Assembly (NCBI GenBank): GCA_031271165.1
Contig: JAISWF010000121.1
Span: 1-49,294, forward strand
Reading direction: 5' to 3'
Source of the DNA: Deltaproteobacteria bacterium
GTDB taxonomy: Bacteria > Desulfobacterota > Desulfarculia > Adiutricales > Adiutricaceae
DNA: 49,294 nt
Each line of letters starts with the position of its first letter. Within the stretch, counting starts at the first letter, position 1. Below, piece after piece: positions 25,025 through 33,323 of the stretch. The notes under the pieces are model-generated. The model searched no databases. It was not told where the DNA came from and was given only the letters and a program-made list of their open reading frames with translations. The position numbers were made by a program, and so were the translations under genes.

Positions 25025-25053
25025 AAACTAGCAAAACTCAATTCGCCTGTCAA
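25025..25053 (-). promoter_or_regulatory. Sigma-70-type promoter upstream of operator O3
   Basis: Minus-strand -35 TTGACA (25048-25053) and -10 TAGTTT (25025-25030) with 17-base spacing. The predicted start near 25018 places O3 at about +27 to +44. The transcript would carry a leader of roughly 820 bases before the GAPDH-like gene unless other promoters nearer to it are used. Confidence 0.6.
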
Positions 25054-25260
25054 GTATTTTTTTAAGGTCAAACCAGATGTTTTTCTCAGCCTTAGAATTT
25101 GACAAAAAATTGGGAAATTTTGGCCTTCGGCGAGCGTTGACCGGTGGCTTTGCTTCCAAGTCTTAGTTTTTTTAAGTTTCTTTTGGCCCCGTTTCCAGCC
25201 CTGTCCAGACGCCACCGGTTCAGAGAGCACGTTAAGCCCGCAGTGCCGACAATGGAAAAG

Positions 25261-25334
25261 CCTGCCAGAACGTGATTGGTACCGGGGTTTATTAAGGGGC
25301 CTGTGTTACCACCACGGTCCTGGCAGGTTTTTTT
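25261..25334. terminator. Long imperfect hairpin with T-run downstream of lacI
   Basis: CCTGCCAG at 25261 pairs with CTGGCAGG at 25320-25327, and the arms continue inward (GTGATTGGTA with TACCACCAC) with small bulges. Seven Ts follow on the plus strand; on the minus strand CTTTTCC follows. For lacI, which ends at 25573 on the minus strand, this is a plausible terminator. The stronger T-run on the plus strand suggests it may also end a plus-strand transcript. Confidence 0.5.
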
Positions 25335-25572
25335 CCAGTTCAAGCCCGTGATTGTCCGACAAAGAGGGTTGAGTATTTGTAGTAATTTTTTTGGCCAATG
25401 AGGTTAAGACGATGATGAGGATTGGAGGGGCGATGACCCGAAACTACGGCGTTTATCTAAGCATGAGGCCCATACCACCAATCTGGACTTTGGGGGGTTG
25501 TCAACTAGCGTCCAGAGGCTGACCTGCGGCGACACCAGCTGGGGGGCAGGCGGGATTTGTCGATGGGCCCCT

Positions 25573-26613
25573 TTAGGAGGGCTGGCGGTGCCTTGGAGGC
25601 GGCCCGCAAGTGCCGCGGACTAAAAGGCGTGTCTCAAGACATCTCTGATGGGGTTTACCGGCTCCACCTTCGAGCAGATCCATCAGGAACTCGCCCGCCA
25701 CCTGCCCCATCTCGCGGCTGGGCACATAGACAGTTGTCAGGGGGGGGAAGATATAGGAAGCATACTCAATGTTGTCAAAACCGGCTATGGATATATCCCC
25801 AGGGACGTCTAGGCCCCGGTCGCGGCAGGCAGTTATGGCCCCCAGGGCCAACATGTCGCTGGCAAAGAAAACGGCTGTGGGGAGTTTACGTCCCTTAAAG
25901 GAATCCAGATACCTCTCCATGAGCAGTCGGCCGTTGGCCAGGGTGGGTTTGGCCTCCATGATTAAGTCCCCAGTGGTGGGAATTTTATGGTCCCTCATGC
26001 AGCTGATATAGCCGTTGAGGCGCTTGCTGACACGCTCGACCTGGGACTGCATGGCCCCTACAAAGGCGATGCGGCGGTGGCCGAGGCTAATGAGATACTC
26101 GGTCATCATGTAGGTGGCCCGCTCATTGTCAAATCCAACAAAGTTGTAGGAGGTGTCTGGCAAAATATCCCAAAGGAAAATGGCCGGGATGCCCTCCTGG
26201 ATAAGTTCGTCAATGTAGGGAATGTTTTCGGTCATATAGCCGATAAAGAAGACTCCGGAAAGGGAGTGTTCTCTAGCCATACGCAGCTGGGCTCTCTCAA
26301 GGGAGGGGTTGAAACTGGTGTTGTTGACGATGATGGGGTGTCCGAAGGACTGGACCATCTCCTGGAGGGAGAAAATGGTCTCCGAGAGCTTGGCTGACTC
26401 CACCGTGGGGACGAAAACCCCCAGGACCGATGATTTGCGCTTGGAGAGATTGCCGGCCAGCGCATTGTATACGTAGCCGTACTTGTCGATGGTCGACAAG
26501 ACCCTGTTCTTTGTGTCGGGCCTGACCAGCTTGGAGTTTTGGATTACCCTTGAGACGGTCGCAGTTGAAACGTTGGCCAGTTTGGCTATGTCGGAGATGG
26601 TTAATTTGGGCAT
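25573..26613 (-). CDS. LacI/GalR-family transcriptional regulator
   Basis: Cytoplasmic DNA-binding repressor of 346 residues. The N-terminal helix-turn-helix (LTISDIAKLANVSTATVSRVI, residues 4-24) and hinge region (YNALAGNLSKRKSSVLGVFVP) are typical. The effector domain follows the periplasmic-binding fold: IIVNNTSFNPS, GFDNERATYMMTEYLI, FASDMLALGAI, and GFDNIEYASYIFPPLTTV near the end. It is transcribed toward the catabolic cluster and three operators fit its DNA-binding class, so it very likely controls that cluster. Ligand is probably a cluster substrate or intermediate. ATG 26613 follows CAGGTGACAT. No operator copy was seen upstream of its own start. Confidence 0.93.
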   Translation of the reverse strand: MPKLTISDIAKLANVSTATVSRVIQNSKLVRPDTKNRVLSTIDKYGYVYNALAGNLSKRKSSVLGVFVPTVESAKLSETIFSLQEMVQSFGHPIIVNNTSFNPSLERAQLRMAREHSLSGVFFIGYMTENIPYIDELIQEGIPAIFLWDILPDTSYNFVGFDNERATYMMTEYLISLGHRRIAFVGAMQSQVERVSKRLNGYISCMRDHKIPTTGDLIMEAKPTLANGRLLMERYLDSFKGRKLPTAVFFASDMLALGAITACRDRGLDVPGDISIAGFDNIEYASYIFPPLTTVYVPSREMGQVAGEFLMDLLEGGAGKPHQRCLETRLLVRGTCGPPPRHRQPS

Positions 26614-27473
26614 ATGTCACCTGAGGTGAAAACCCCCGATGCTCAAGAACCGGAGGTTCCCCTCAACGGCTGCGGCCTAAAAAAGGGCCATGGAGCAGTT
26701 AATCAGTCAAAATAGAGGTTAATTTAGGTCGCGGTGTGACTTTTTTTAATCTGGGAAGGAATCTGGGTAGAATTTTTTTTTAAAGGATATAGCCGTCTTC
26801 TGACGGCCAAAGATGGTGAAATTGTGAATTAATTTTTTTAGCTTCCATTGGCCGGACGCCCTGGCCTTGGGAACCATGTGCCTCACTTGATGAGGGACAT
26901 TTTTTGCCGCCAGGGTAATGTCTTTCGAATGTTGATTGATGTATATCGGCCTGTCGGTCAATTTTGGACCGGAATACCGTCAGACTTGTTTTGGCGTCCC
27001 ATGGCCATGTTGATTAACTCTAAAGGCCAGATTCTCATTTTGGCGGTTCCTGGCCCTTCGCCTCATAAGCCACGGCCGGGCAGCCATGGTCCCAAGGTTA
27101 GCGGCGAAAAAGATTTCAGATTCCGCCCGCAAGAGGGACCAGAGCCAGAAACCGGCGGCAACAAATGGAAAAGGTCTGTAACAGCGCCAATTGTGGCACA
27201 ATTGCCGCCGTCATTCAAGCGGGCCTTCCCAAAAGCTGCTGGTTCAATCCCCCCCAGGGCCTAGTGCATGAGTGGGGTAGGGGGTTATGGCCTGAGGGAC
27301 TGCCAAAAATAAAAGCCTATCAAGATGTTATCCTAATAGGGCTTTGAGACCGAGTATTGTACAGCGAACATTACCGACTTGGGATTAACCAGCCTTGCCG
27401 GCTGTCTTTTTGAAAGCTCTGATTATTTGATATTATAAGGCAAAGTTTATAAAAATTCAAGAGAAAAAAGCAG

Positions 27474-27659
27474 TCAAAAAGGCTGGATTGGCCCCATATT
27501 TTGTTCCGCCTTGTCGTCCCAATAATCTCGCAGCCGGGCTTTTACTTGGCCTGTCATGGCCTCAAAATCAGCCGTCAGATGCGTCAATCTTTGAGCTGTC
27601 AAAATGCTTAACTCCGCCTCAACAGCGTTAAGCCGCCATGTTTTGCAAGACAGTGGATT
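27474..27659 (-). pseudogene. Possible gene remnant, 61-codon open stretch without start
   Basis: Open from a stop at 27660-27662 down to TGA 27474. It reads AVEAELSILTAQRLTHLTAD, then FEAMTGQVKARLRDYW and DDKAEQNMGPIQPF: a charged amphipathic helix and a normal-looking C-terminus with coding-like codon use in an otherwise AT-rich spacer. There is no ATG near its beginning and no ribosome binding site. I do not recognise the family. It may be the 3' end of a decayed gene. Confidence 0.3.
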
Positions 27660-27752
27660 TTAAATTTTTGAGCCCAAGGGAGTGTTTTTTCAGGAGAAAA
27701 AGTTTATTTAGCGAGGCCAGGCCAAGTGAAAATAAGGTATCTATTATTAGAA

Positions 27753-27884
27753 TTAATTTTTAGCCTTAAGTTGCTTGTCATTGAGTAATTCCTTCAGCAG
27801 TTCCTTTATGAAATGCTTCCTGGTCCACACTGTTGCTGGTTTCAACAATAGACGCCTCTCACAAGCCTTCCAAAGGTATGGCCG
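27753..27884 (-). pseudogene. Possible gene remnant, 43-codon open stretch without start
   Basis: Open after a stop at 27885-27887 and ending in TAA at 27753. It contains KPATVWTRKHFIKELLKELL followed by a Lys-rich tail, which looks like a helical protein terminus. There is no start codon with a ribosome binding site and no recognised family. It may belong to the same decayed region as the stretch at 27474-27659, or be chance. Confidence 0.22.
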
Positions 27885-28019
27885 CTATGAAATAATCAGT
27901 GACCAAGCAGCCTGCCTTTAGGGGTGATCTTTGGCTACTGGCTTTGGTGAAGATGCAATTAGTTTTTTTAGTATCCTCGGCCGTGGCCAAAACAGCCGTC
28001 GCTGGAAATGGAAGCGGAT

Positions 28020-28997
28020 TTAACCCAAGTTATCCTTGGGGGCTAACGGAGGCGGCCCGGTTTGAAGCTTGCCGATCAATTGGCCCAAGGAGGTCATATT
28101 TTCGGCTTTCAGCCAGGCCGAAAGACCCTTGATAACCCTGAGGGGGGAAGTTGGATCAGTCAGAACGGCCGTTCCCATTTGCACGGCTGCGGCCCCGACT
28201 AGCATAAATTCTAAAGCATCCTGGGCCGTAAAAATTCCGCCGATGCCGATGACCGGGATTTTTACCGATCGGGCACAAATCATGACCAGCCTCAGGGCTA
28301 CCGGTTTTATTGGCGGGCCAGAGAGCCCTCCGGTAACGTGGCCCAGGATCGGGCGCCTGGTTTTTAAATCCACGCTCATGGCCGGGATGGTATTGATAAG
28401 TGAAATGCCCGCAGCTCCGGCCATTTCGACTCTTTTGGCCAGTAAAGCGATGTCGGTGACCATGGGCGGGAGTTTGACTATAACCGGCACTGGACCAGCG
28501 TACTTGACTGCTTGCTCGGTTAACCGAGCGGCTAGGTCGGGATCGGAGCCGAAACTGAGGCCGCCCGGGCTGGACAAATTGGGACAGCTGACGTTAAGCT
28601 CCAAAAAATCAATGTCAGCTGCCGCTAAATACTCGGCTGCCTTTAGGTATTCTTCCACCGAGTGACCGATAATGTTGGCACCAACCGTGGCTCCGGCGGC
28701 TTTAAGTTTGGGAAGAGCTTTTCTGACAAAAGCTTCGGTTCCCATATTCTCAAGGCCGATGGAGTTAATCAGCCCTCCGCCGGCTTCAACAATCCGGTGG
28801 CCGGAGTTGCCCGGCCAGGGGGTCCGGCTCAAACCTTTGACGATAACTGCGCCCAGGCGGTCGGGAGGACAAAAGTCTTTAAGTTCCAATCCGTAGCCGA
28901 AAGTGCCGGAAGCGGCGATGACAGGATTTTTCAGGACCAATGGTCCGATTCTGACTTGAAGATCAGGTTGATCTTCATTTTGGGGACTGACCGTCAC
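28020..28997 (-). CDS. pyrD: Dihydroorotate dehydrogenase, class 1B catalytic subunit
   Basis: Cytosolic FMN enzyme of pyrimidine synthesis oxidising dihydroorotate to orotate, with electrons passing through PyrK to NAD. Seen: NPVIAASGTFGYG near the N-terminus, Lys in VKGLS, GLENMG, catalytic Cys in LELNVSCPN (Cys marks class 1), VIVKLPP, and FMN-site IPVIGIGGI. The start is GTG 28997, overlapping the pyrK stop by four bases (GTGA) after GGGAGGTGATG; the open frame extends to 29051. This gives 325 residues, normal for the family. Confidence 0.93.
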   Translation of the reverse strand: MTVSPQNEDQPDLQVRIGPLVLKNPVIAASGTFGYGLELKDFCPPDRLGAVIVKGLSRTPWPGNSGHRIVEAGGGLINSIGLENMGTEAFVRKALPKLKAAGATVGANIIGHSVEEYLKAAEYLAAADIDFLELNVSCPNLSSPGGLSFGSDPDLAARLTEQAVKYAGPVPVIVKLPPMVTDIALLAKRVEMAGAAGISLINTIPAMSVDLKTRRPILGHVTGGLSGPPIKPVALRLVMICARSVKIPVIGIGGIFTAQDALEFMLVGAAAVQMGTAVLTDPTSPLRVIKGLSAWLKAENMTSLGQLIGKLQTGPPPLAPKDNLG

Positions 28998-29920
28998 ACC
29001 ATCACCTCCCAATCCAGGCGGTGGGCGTCGATAACCGGTCCGTCCAGGCAAAGCCGCAGGCGTTGTCCGTCAATACCGGCCACCGAACAAGACATGCACA
29101 CCCCCAAGCCGCAAGCCATGCGGGTTTCGGCCCCGGCAAAAAACTCAACTCCATAAGATTTGGCCAGCTTGGCGATGGCTTTGAGCATGGGCAGGGGGCC
29201 GCAAGCAAAGATGGGGCGAGGGCTGTCTTGGAGGGCCTCAGCTAAGGGCAGGGTTATAGGACCCTTGGCCCCATAACCAGTACCATCATCGCAGGAGGCC
29301 GCATAATCACCGGCCCAGGAGTTGAGCCACCACTGGGAGACCTGATTTCCGGCCGTTCTTTCCCCGTAAAACAGACGAGCCTTAGAGCCCAAAGTATCGA
29401 CCAGGGAGGCCATCGGGCCCAGGCCGGCTCCTCCGGCCACCAGGTACCAGGATTTTTGGATAAAATCAGGACAGGCCGCATCAAGGCCCCGGCCCAAAGG
29501 ACCCAGGAGCCGGACCGGGCTGCCAACGGGCAGGGCCTTTAGCAGTTCGGTAGCTGGCCCCACGGCCCGGATTAAAAACTGCGGGCCGGCGGCAGTAACC
29601 CTGTGGACGGAAAAGGGCCGGTCCAAAAGTGCAATGGAGCCGCCTCCAGGTTCAGGCCAGGCCCGTAAGCGGGCAAAGCGGCCTAAAGCCGGAAAATCTA
29701 ACAGACCTTTCGGGGCTGCCTGATCGGGGGCGGTGCCGAGGGTTAAAAGAAAGGTATCGCTGCTTAAAATAGCATTGTCAGCGACCAAAGTCTCAATGAT
29801 TTGAGTTGGAGTTGAAAGGACAAAGCTCTGTCCGGCAGGGGACCAACCGTTAGTCTCGGCCGGCTCTGAGGGGCTTGGGGCGCCGGCAGCACTCGGCAGG
29901 TATTTAAAAGATCCAGTCAT
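28994..29920 (-). CDS. pyrK: Dihydroorotate dehydrogenase electron-transfer subunit
   Basis: FAD and [2Fe-2S] protein that couples PyrD to NAD. The FAD-binding barrel is in the first 130 residues (LRAWPEPG, RPFSVHRV), the NAD-binding half follows (VAGGAGLGPMASL), and the C-terminal cluster motif is CGLGVCMSC plus a later Cys in LRLCLDGP. The start is ATG 29920, overlapping the pgeF stop (ATGA). About 308 residues, slightly longer than usual because of an N-terminal extension rich in Ser and Pro. Confidence 0.92.
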   Translation of the reverse strand: MTGSFKYLPSAAGAPSPSEPAETNGWSPAGQSFVLSTPTQIIETLVADNAILSSDTFLLTLGTAPDQAAPKGLLDFPALGRFARLRAWPEPGGGSIALLDRPFSVHRVTAAGPQFLIRAVGPATELLKALPVGSPVRLLGPLGRGLDAACPDFIQKSWYLVAGGAGLGPMASLVDTLGSKARLFYGERTAGNQVSQWWLNSWAGDYAASCDDGTGYGAKGPITLPLAEALQDSPRPIFACGPLPMLKAIAKLAKSYGVEFFAGAETRMACGLGVCMSCSVAGIDGQRLRLCLDGPVIDAHRLDWEVMV

Positions 29921-30675
29921 CGGATAACCCCGGCTAAAATGGCAAAGCGGCCAGAGTCGCCTCGGCGGTAACTGTAAAATTCCGGTGAGCATTTGGTGCA
30001 GATATTGGAAAATTCAATGTGCTCGGGATCAAGACCTACTTCTAAGAGCTGTTGGCGGCTGATGGCCGGAAAATCAAAATGAAAAGGTTTATTGGTCAAA
30101 AATTGGGTGAAACTAGCTGGAAGCTCGGTTTTAAAGTTTATAAATTCAGCACAGCACGGTCCCAGGGAAGGGGCAAAGGCGGCCAAAATGTTTTCGGGTT
30201 TGATTCCAAAATCGTTTTTCATGAGGTTTACCGTCTGGCCCAGGATATTTTTGACCGAACTGCGCCAGCCGCTATGGACCATGGCCAGGAGCCGGCTGAC
30301 AGGGTCAAATAAGATGGCGCCCTGACAGTCAGCCAAGCGGACAGTCAGACTTTGCCCGGGAAAGCCGATGATGGCATCAAAGTCACTTTGGGCTTCGACC
30401 ATGGAGTCTGAGGCATAGTCGGAATCAGGGTCCAGAACCAGACAGCGGTCTCCGTGGGTCATTTTGATCCAGGCTGCCGGCGGCAGACCCAGGGCCGCCT
30501 CGGCCCGGCGGCGGTTTTGGAGGACGGTTGGCAGGTCAGAATCTGGAGTATGGGAGAAAGTCCAGTCTGAGCCGTCTGGGCCATGTCTGGTCAGAACCGC
30601 ATGTCTGAGCGAGGGGTGACGCTCAAGGAGGGAAAAAACATAATATGGGACGCCAAGGTTTTCTTTTTTAAGCAC
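29917..30675 (-). CDS. pgeF: Peptidoglycan editing factor PgeF (YfiH/DUF152)
   Basis: Cytoplasmic purine-nucleoside-phosphorylase-like protein of the YfiH family, which removes wrongly inserted L-Ser from peptidoglycan precursors and has nucleoside and laccase-like activities in vitro. The zinc-site residues are visible: His in KMTHGD, Cys in RLADCQGA and His in MVHSGWRS. The end, CSPEFYSYRRGDSGRFA, is the family signature. It has 252 residues with a GTG start and a weak ribosome binding site. The stop overlaps pyrK, linking it to pyrimidine genes. Confidence 0.92.
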   Translation of the reverse strand: MLKKENLGVPYYVFSLLERHPSLRHAVLTRHGPDGSDWTFSHTPDSDLPTVLQNRRRAEAALGLPPAAWIKMTHGDRCLVLDPDSDYASDSMVEAQSDFDAIIGFPGQSLTVRLADCQGAILFDPVSRLLAMVHSGWRSSVKNILGQTVNLMKNDFGIKPENILAAFAPSLGPCCAEFINFKTELPASFTQFLTNKPFHFDFPAISRQQLLEVGLDPEHIEFSNICTKCSPEFYSYRRGDSGRFAILAGVIR

Positions 30676-30778
30676 GGGTTTTATAGCTCGCCAGAGAAGA
30701 AGAAGGTTTAAGGCCGTAAAATTGAGGTAATCAAATTCAACGGGAAAAAAAGAGGGATTAAGAGTTGGATTTTTTTTA

Positions 30779-31936
30779 TCAGTTCGGGGGGATCAGTTTC
30801 TCCAGCGCGTGGAAAATTTTTTCCCGGGTCAGACAGGCCGAGGGCGCCCCGGGCAGAAAACACGGCCCGTAGTCTTCAGAGTTAGTAGAGGCGACCCTGG
30901 TGACTAACCCCGCACTCTGGAGGAAGTTGATGGCCCGGCCAAGGTGGGGCAGGGGTTTTTGGAGCGATCTGGCCAAAGTCAAAATACTGGAGGGCTTGGG
31001 TGTTTCTGGGTCTTCGTAGGCTGAAATCACCTTTTCCATAATATTGGCACACAATTCTTTAAGTTCGCCCCAGCTGACCGGGGTCAGGATGGCCGAAAAC
31101 CTCAGGCCTGTCAAGAAATAATCGGCCAGACGGCGGGTGAATTCCCCGCCAAAGATAACGATCAGCCAGCTGATATAGAGCCAGACCATAAACAGCGGGA
31201 CTACGGCAAAGCTTCCATAAATAGCATTATAACTGGTTATGGAGATGATTATTTTGAGGTAGAATTTTTGAAAAATTTGAAATATCAGTCCAGCAATAAA
31301 GCCGCCGATGAGCCGTTCCGGCCAGCGGATGACTCCGCGGCTGAAATAAGCGTAGGTCCAAGTCAAAACCAGTGACCAGATGATGACTGGAAAGACGATT
31401 ATGGTTATGGCGTGAAAAGGCTTGATTTCCAAGGCGGCGAAGGGAAGCACTCCAGAAATATCAAAGGAAGCCAGAAATAAGTTGATGCTACCGGCGGAGA
31501 CCAGAAAAAAAGGGATGACCATCATGATGGTCAGGTAGTCGGTGGCTCGGTGCAGGGCGGTGCGATTAGAGAAATAACCGAAGATTTTAGAAAAGTTAAC
31601 TTCGAGCTGCCACAGTAGCCCGTGGACTGACCAGAATATAAAGGCCAGAGCGGTAAAGACCAAAAGGCTGCCGGAAAAATTGCGGATCAGGTTTTCGGCA
31701 AACTTGGTAATGGTTGTCAAGATGGCCTCTTGACCGCCGAAATTCTCCGAAAGAGCCTGCCAGAGGGCTTCTTCCATGCCCATGCTTTTAGCCAGGGCAA
31801 AACAGATGGCCAAAATGGGGACTACGGCCAAGGCCGAGTAGTAGCTTAAAGCAGCTGCCAAGAGAGGCCAATTGGTTAAGCCCGATTCCTCAAGCCTGCG
31901 GTAGACATCTTGCAGGTAATCAAAGGGATTTTTCAC
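30779..31936 (-). CDS. YihY/BrkB family inner-membrane protein
   Basis: Polytopic membrane protein with about six membrane segments in the first 280 residues, in the YihY/BrkB family (once misnamed ribonuclease BN). Family marks are AALSYYSALAVVPILAI, the aromatic-rich IYGSFAVVPLFMVWLYISWLIVIFGGEF and FALAKSMG. A soluble C-terminal tail of about 100 residues follows, predicted to be helical. Start by GTG 31936 overlaps the upstream stop (GTGA); a TTG at 31954 is possible. Function in the family is unsettled (transport suggested). 385 residues. Confidence 0.86.
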   Translation of the reverse strand: MKNPFDYLQDVYRRLEESGLTNWPLLAAALSYYSALAVVPILAICFALAKSMGMEEALWQALSENFGGQEAILTTITKFAENLIRNFSGSLLVFTALAFIFWSVHGLLWQLEVNFSKIFGYFSNRTALHRATDYLTIMMVIPFFLVSAGSINLFLASFDISGVLPFAALEIKPFHAITIIVFPVIIWSLVLTWTYAYFSRGVIRWPERLIGGFIAGLIFQIFQKFYLKIIISITSYNAIYGSFAVVPLFMVWLYISWLIVIFGGEFTRRLADYFLTGLRFSAILTPVSWGELKELCANIMEKVISAYEDPETPKPSSILTLARSLQKPLPHLGRAINFLQSAGLVTRVASTNSEDYGPCFLPGAPSACLTREKIFHALEKLIPPN

Positions 31937-33321
31937 GATAAACCTTCGACCCAATCCTTAAACCCCAAGGCTTTAAGTTTTTTGTGGAGGCTGGTGCGGT
32001 CCAATATAACCGCCTCTGCGGTCTGGGTAATGTTGTAGCCGTGGGCTTTGAGCTGGAATAAAAAATACCATCGTTCGAATTCGGCTCTGGCATCACGGTA
32101 GGGCAGTTTCATTAAAGTAGTCTCATCCGGCAGGCCCAAACCGTTGGAGCCGGTTTCGTCCTCGGAGTTTGGGGCCATGGGATCGCTGTCGATGATTGAA
32201 GTCGAGGTCGTGATGGTTAGGCGTTCAATAGTGTTCTTAAGTTCTCTGACATTCCCCGGCCAGGGTCGGCGCTTGAGGGAGGCCAAAAAGGTTGGGCTGA
32301 GGCTTTTTTGGCCGATGTTGTTGGCGGTCAGGCAGTCGGTCAGAAATTTAGCAGCTAGATCATCAATGTCGTCCAAGCGTTCCCGCAGCGGCGGCACCAC
32401 CAAGGGAACAACGTTTAAACGGTAATAAAGATCGGCTCGGAACCGGCCTTCTTTTAGTTCATCTTCAAGGTCCTTGTTGCTGGCGGCGATAATCCGGACG
32501 TCGACCATGACAGTCTTGGTGCCCCCGACCCTCTCAAATTTTTGTTCCTGGAGGATCCTCAGGATTTTGGCCTGAGTTTTGAGGCTCATGTCGCCGATTT
32601 CATCTAAAAACAGGGTCGAATGGTTGGCCATGTCGAAACGGCCTTGACGGCGGCGGTCGGCCCCAGTGAAGGCCCCTTTTTCGTGACCGAAAAGCTCGCT
32701 TTCCACCAGCTCTTCCGGGATGGCGGCGCAGTTGAGCTCAATCATCGGTCTATCTGAGCGTTGACTCTTCTGATGAATAGTATGGGCGATCAGCTCTTTA
32801 CCGACACCGTTTTCACCTTTGATGAGGACTGAGGCTGGGGTCCGGGCCACCATCTCCACAGTTTTCATCAGATCTCTCATGGCCTGGCTTCGGCCGACGA
32901 TTAGGCGGGGGGTGCCGCTTTTGTTTTTGAGGATCAGATTTTCGGTGTTCAGGCGTTTAAAGCTCAAAGCTCTCTGAACGGTCAGGAGAAGTTTTTCCAC
33001 TGAAATAGGTTTTTCGATAAAGTCGTAAGCACCATTTTTGACGGCCTTGACCGCTGTCTCAACGTTACCGTGGCCGCTTATAACCACCACCGGGACGTGG
33101 GGTGATTCTTCGCGGATGCGGTCCAAAACCTCAAAGCCTTGTTCGGAACCGCACATCCACAGATCGAGGATGACCACGTCTGGAGCTGATTCTTCAAGTC
33201 TTTCAAGGGCTTCCGGCCCGGAAGAGGCAAAGCTGACCAGATACCCCTCGTCGGCCAGCAGTCCGCCTAAGGTGAGCCGGATGTCTTTTTCGTCATCGAC
33301 TACCAGGAAGGTTTCAGGCAT
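31933..33321 (-). CDS. Sigma-54-dependent response regulator, NtrC/NtrX type
   Basis: Cytoplasmic activator with receiver, AAA+ and DNA-binding domains, 462 residues. The receiver has acceptor Asp in VVILDLWM and Lys in FIEKPIS. The AAA+ domain has Walker A GENGVGKE, the sigma-54 contact loop GAFTGA and Walker B LFLDEIGDM. The C-terminal Fis-type helix-turn-helix is ILDRTSLHKKLKALGF. Segment LPYRDARAEFERWYF before the HTH resembles NtrX. No histidine kinase gene adjoins it; RpoN is not encoded in the window. Nearby PtsN, RapZ and Hpf are the usual rpoN neighbours. Confidence 0.92.
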   Translation of the reverse strand: MPETFLVVDDEKDIRLTLGGLLADEGYLVSFASSGPEALERLEESAPDVVILDLWMCGSEQGFEVLDRIREESPHVPVVVISGHGNVETAVKAVKNGAYDFIEKPISVEKLLLTVQRALSFKRLNTENLILKNKSGTPRLIVGRSQAMRDLMKTVEMVARTPASVLIKGENGVGKELIAHTIHQKSQRSDRPMIELNCAAIPEELVESELFGHEKGAFTGADRRRQGRFDMANHSTLFLDEIGDMSLKTQAKILRILQEQKFERVGGTKTVMVDVRIIAASNKDLEDELKEGRFRADLYYRLNVVPLVVPPLRERLDDIDDLAAKFLTDCLTANNIGQKSLSPTFLASLKRRPWPGNVRELKNTIERLTITTSTSIIDSDPMAPNSEDETGSNGLGLPDETTLMKLPYRDARAEFERWYFLFQLKAHGYNITQTAEAVILDRTSLHKKLKALGFKDWVEGLS

Positions 33322-33323
33322 GA

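Larger units (their letters stand above)
24196..25572. other. Long regulatory spacer with three operator modules
   Basis: 1377 bases between the GAPDH-like gene and lacI, both on the minus strand. It is AT-rich with three near-palindromic operators (24288, 24699 and 24974), one good minus-strand promoter (25025-25053) and a long hairpin (25261-25334). The parts around the operators resemble one another: for example GGTTTGA-CCTTAAAAA on the minus strand upstream of two of them, and GACCACGGCCAG downstream of two. This looks like repeated duplication of an old promoter region. Open frames here (24985-25230 and 25092-25343, minus) have no family look. Confidence 0.6.
26614..28019. other. Gene-poor spacer with possible coding remnants
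   Basis: 1.4 kb between pyrD and lacI. Two minus-strand open stretches without start codons look protein-like (27474-27659 and 27753-27884, listed separately). A short hairpin CAGCC-TTGCC-GGCTG followed by TCTTTTT lies at 27390-27411. The plus-strand frame at 26848-27264 shows no family resemblance. No RNA gene was recognised. Confidence 0.5.

Noticed and set aside
24985-25343. Two overlapping minus-strand frames in the operator region.
   Set aside because: Lys-rich translations of AT-rich DNA; they overlap the promoter and operator O3 and show no family likeness.
27200-27260. GGTTCAATCC at 27241 looked like the T-arm of a tRNA.
   Set aside because: The flanking bases do not form the T-stem or an acceptor stem, and no anticodon arm was found upstream.
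26848-27264. A 138-codon plus-strand open frame in the spacer between lacI and pyrD.
   Set aside because: Pro- and Arg-rich random-looking sequence, no domain, no good start context.
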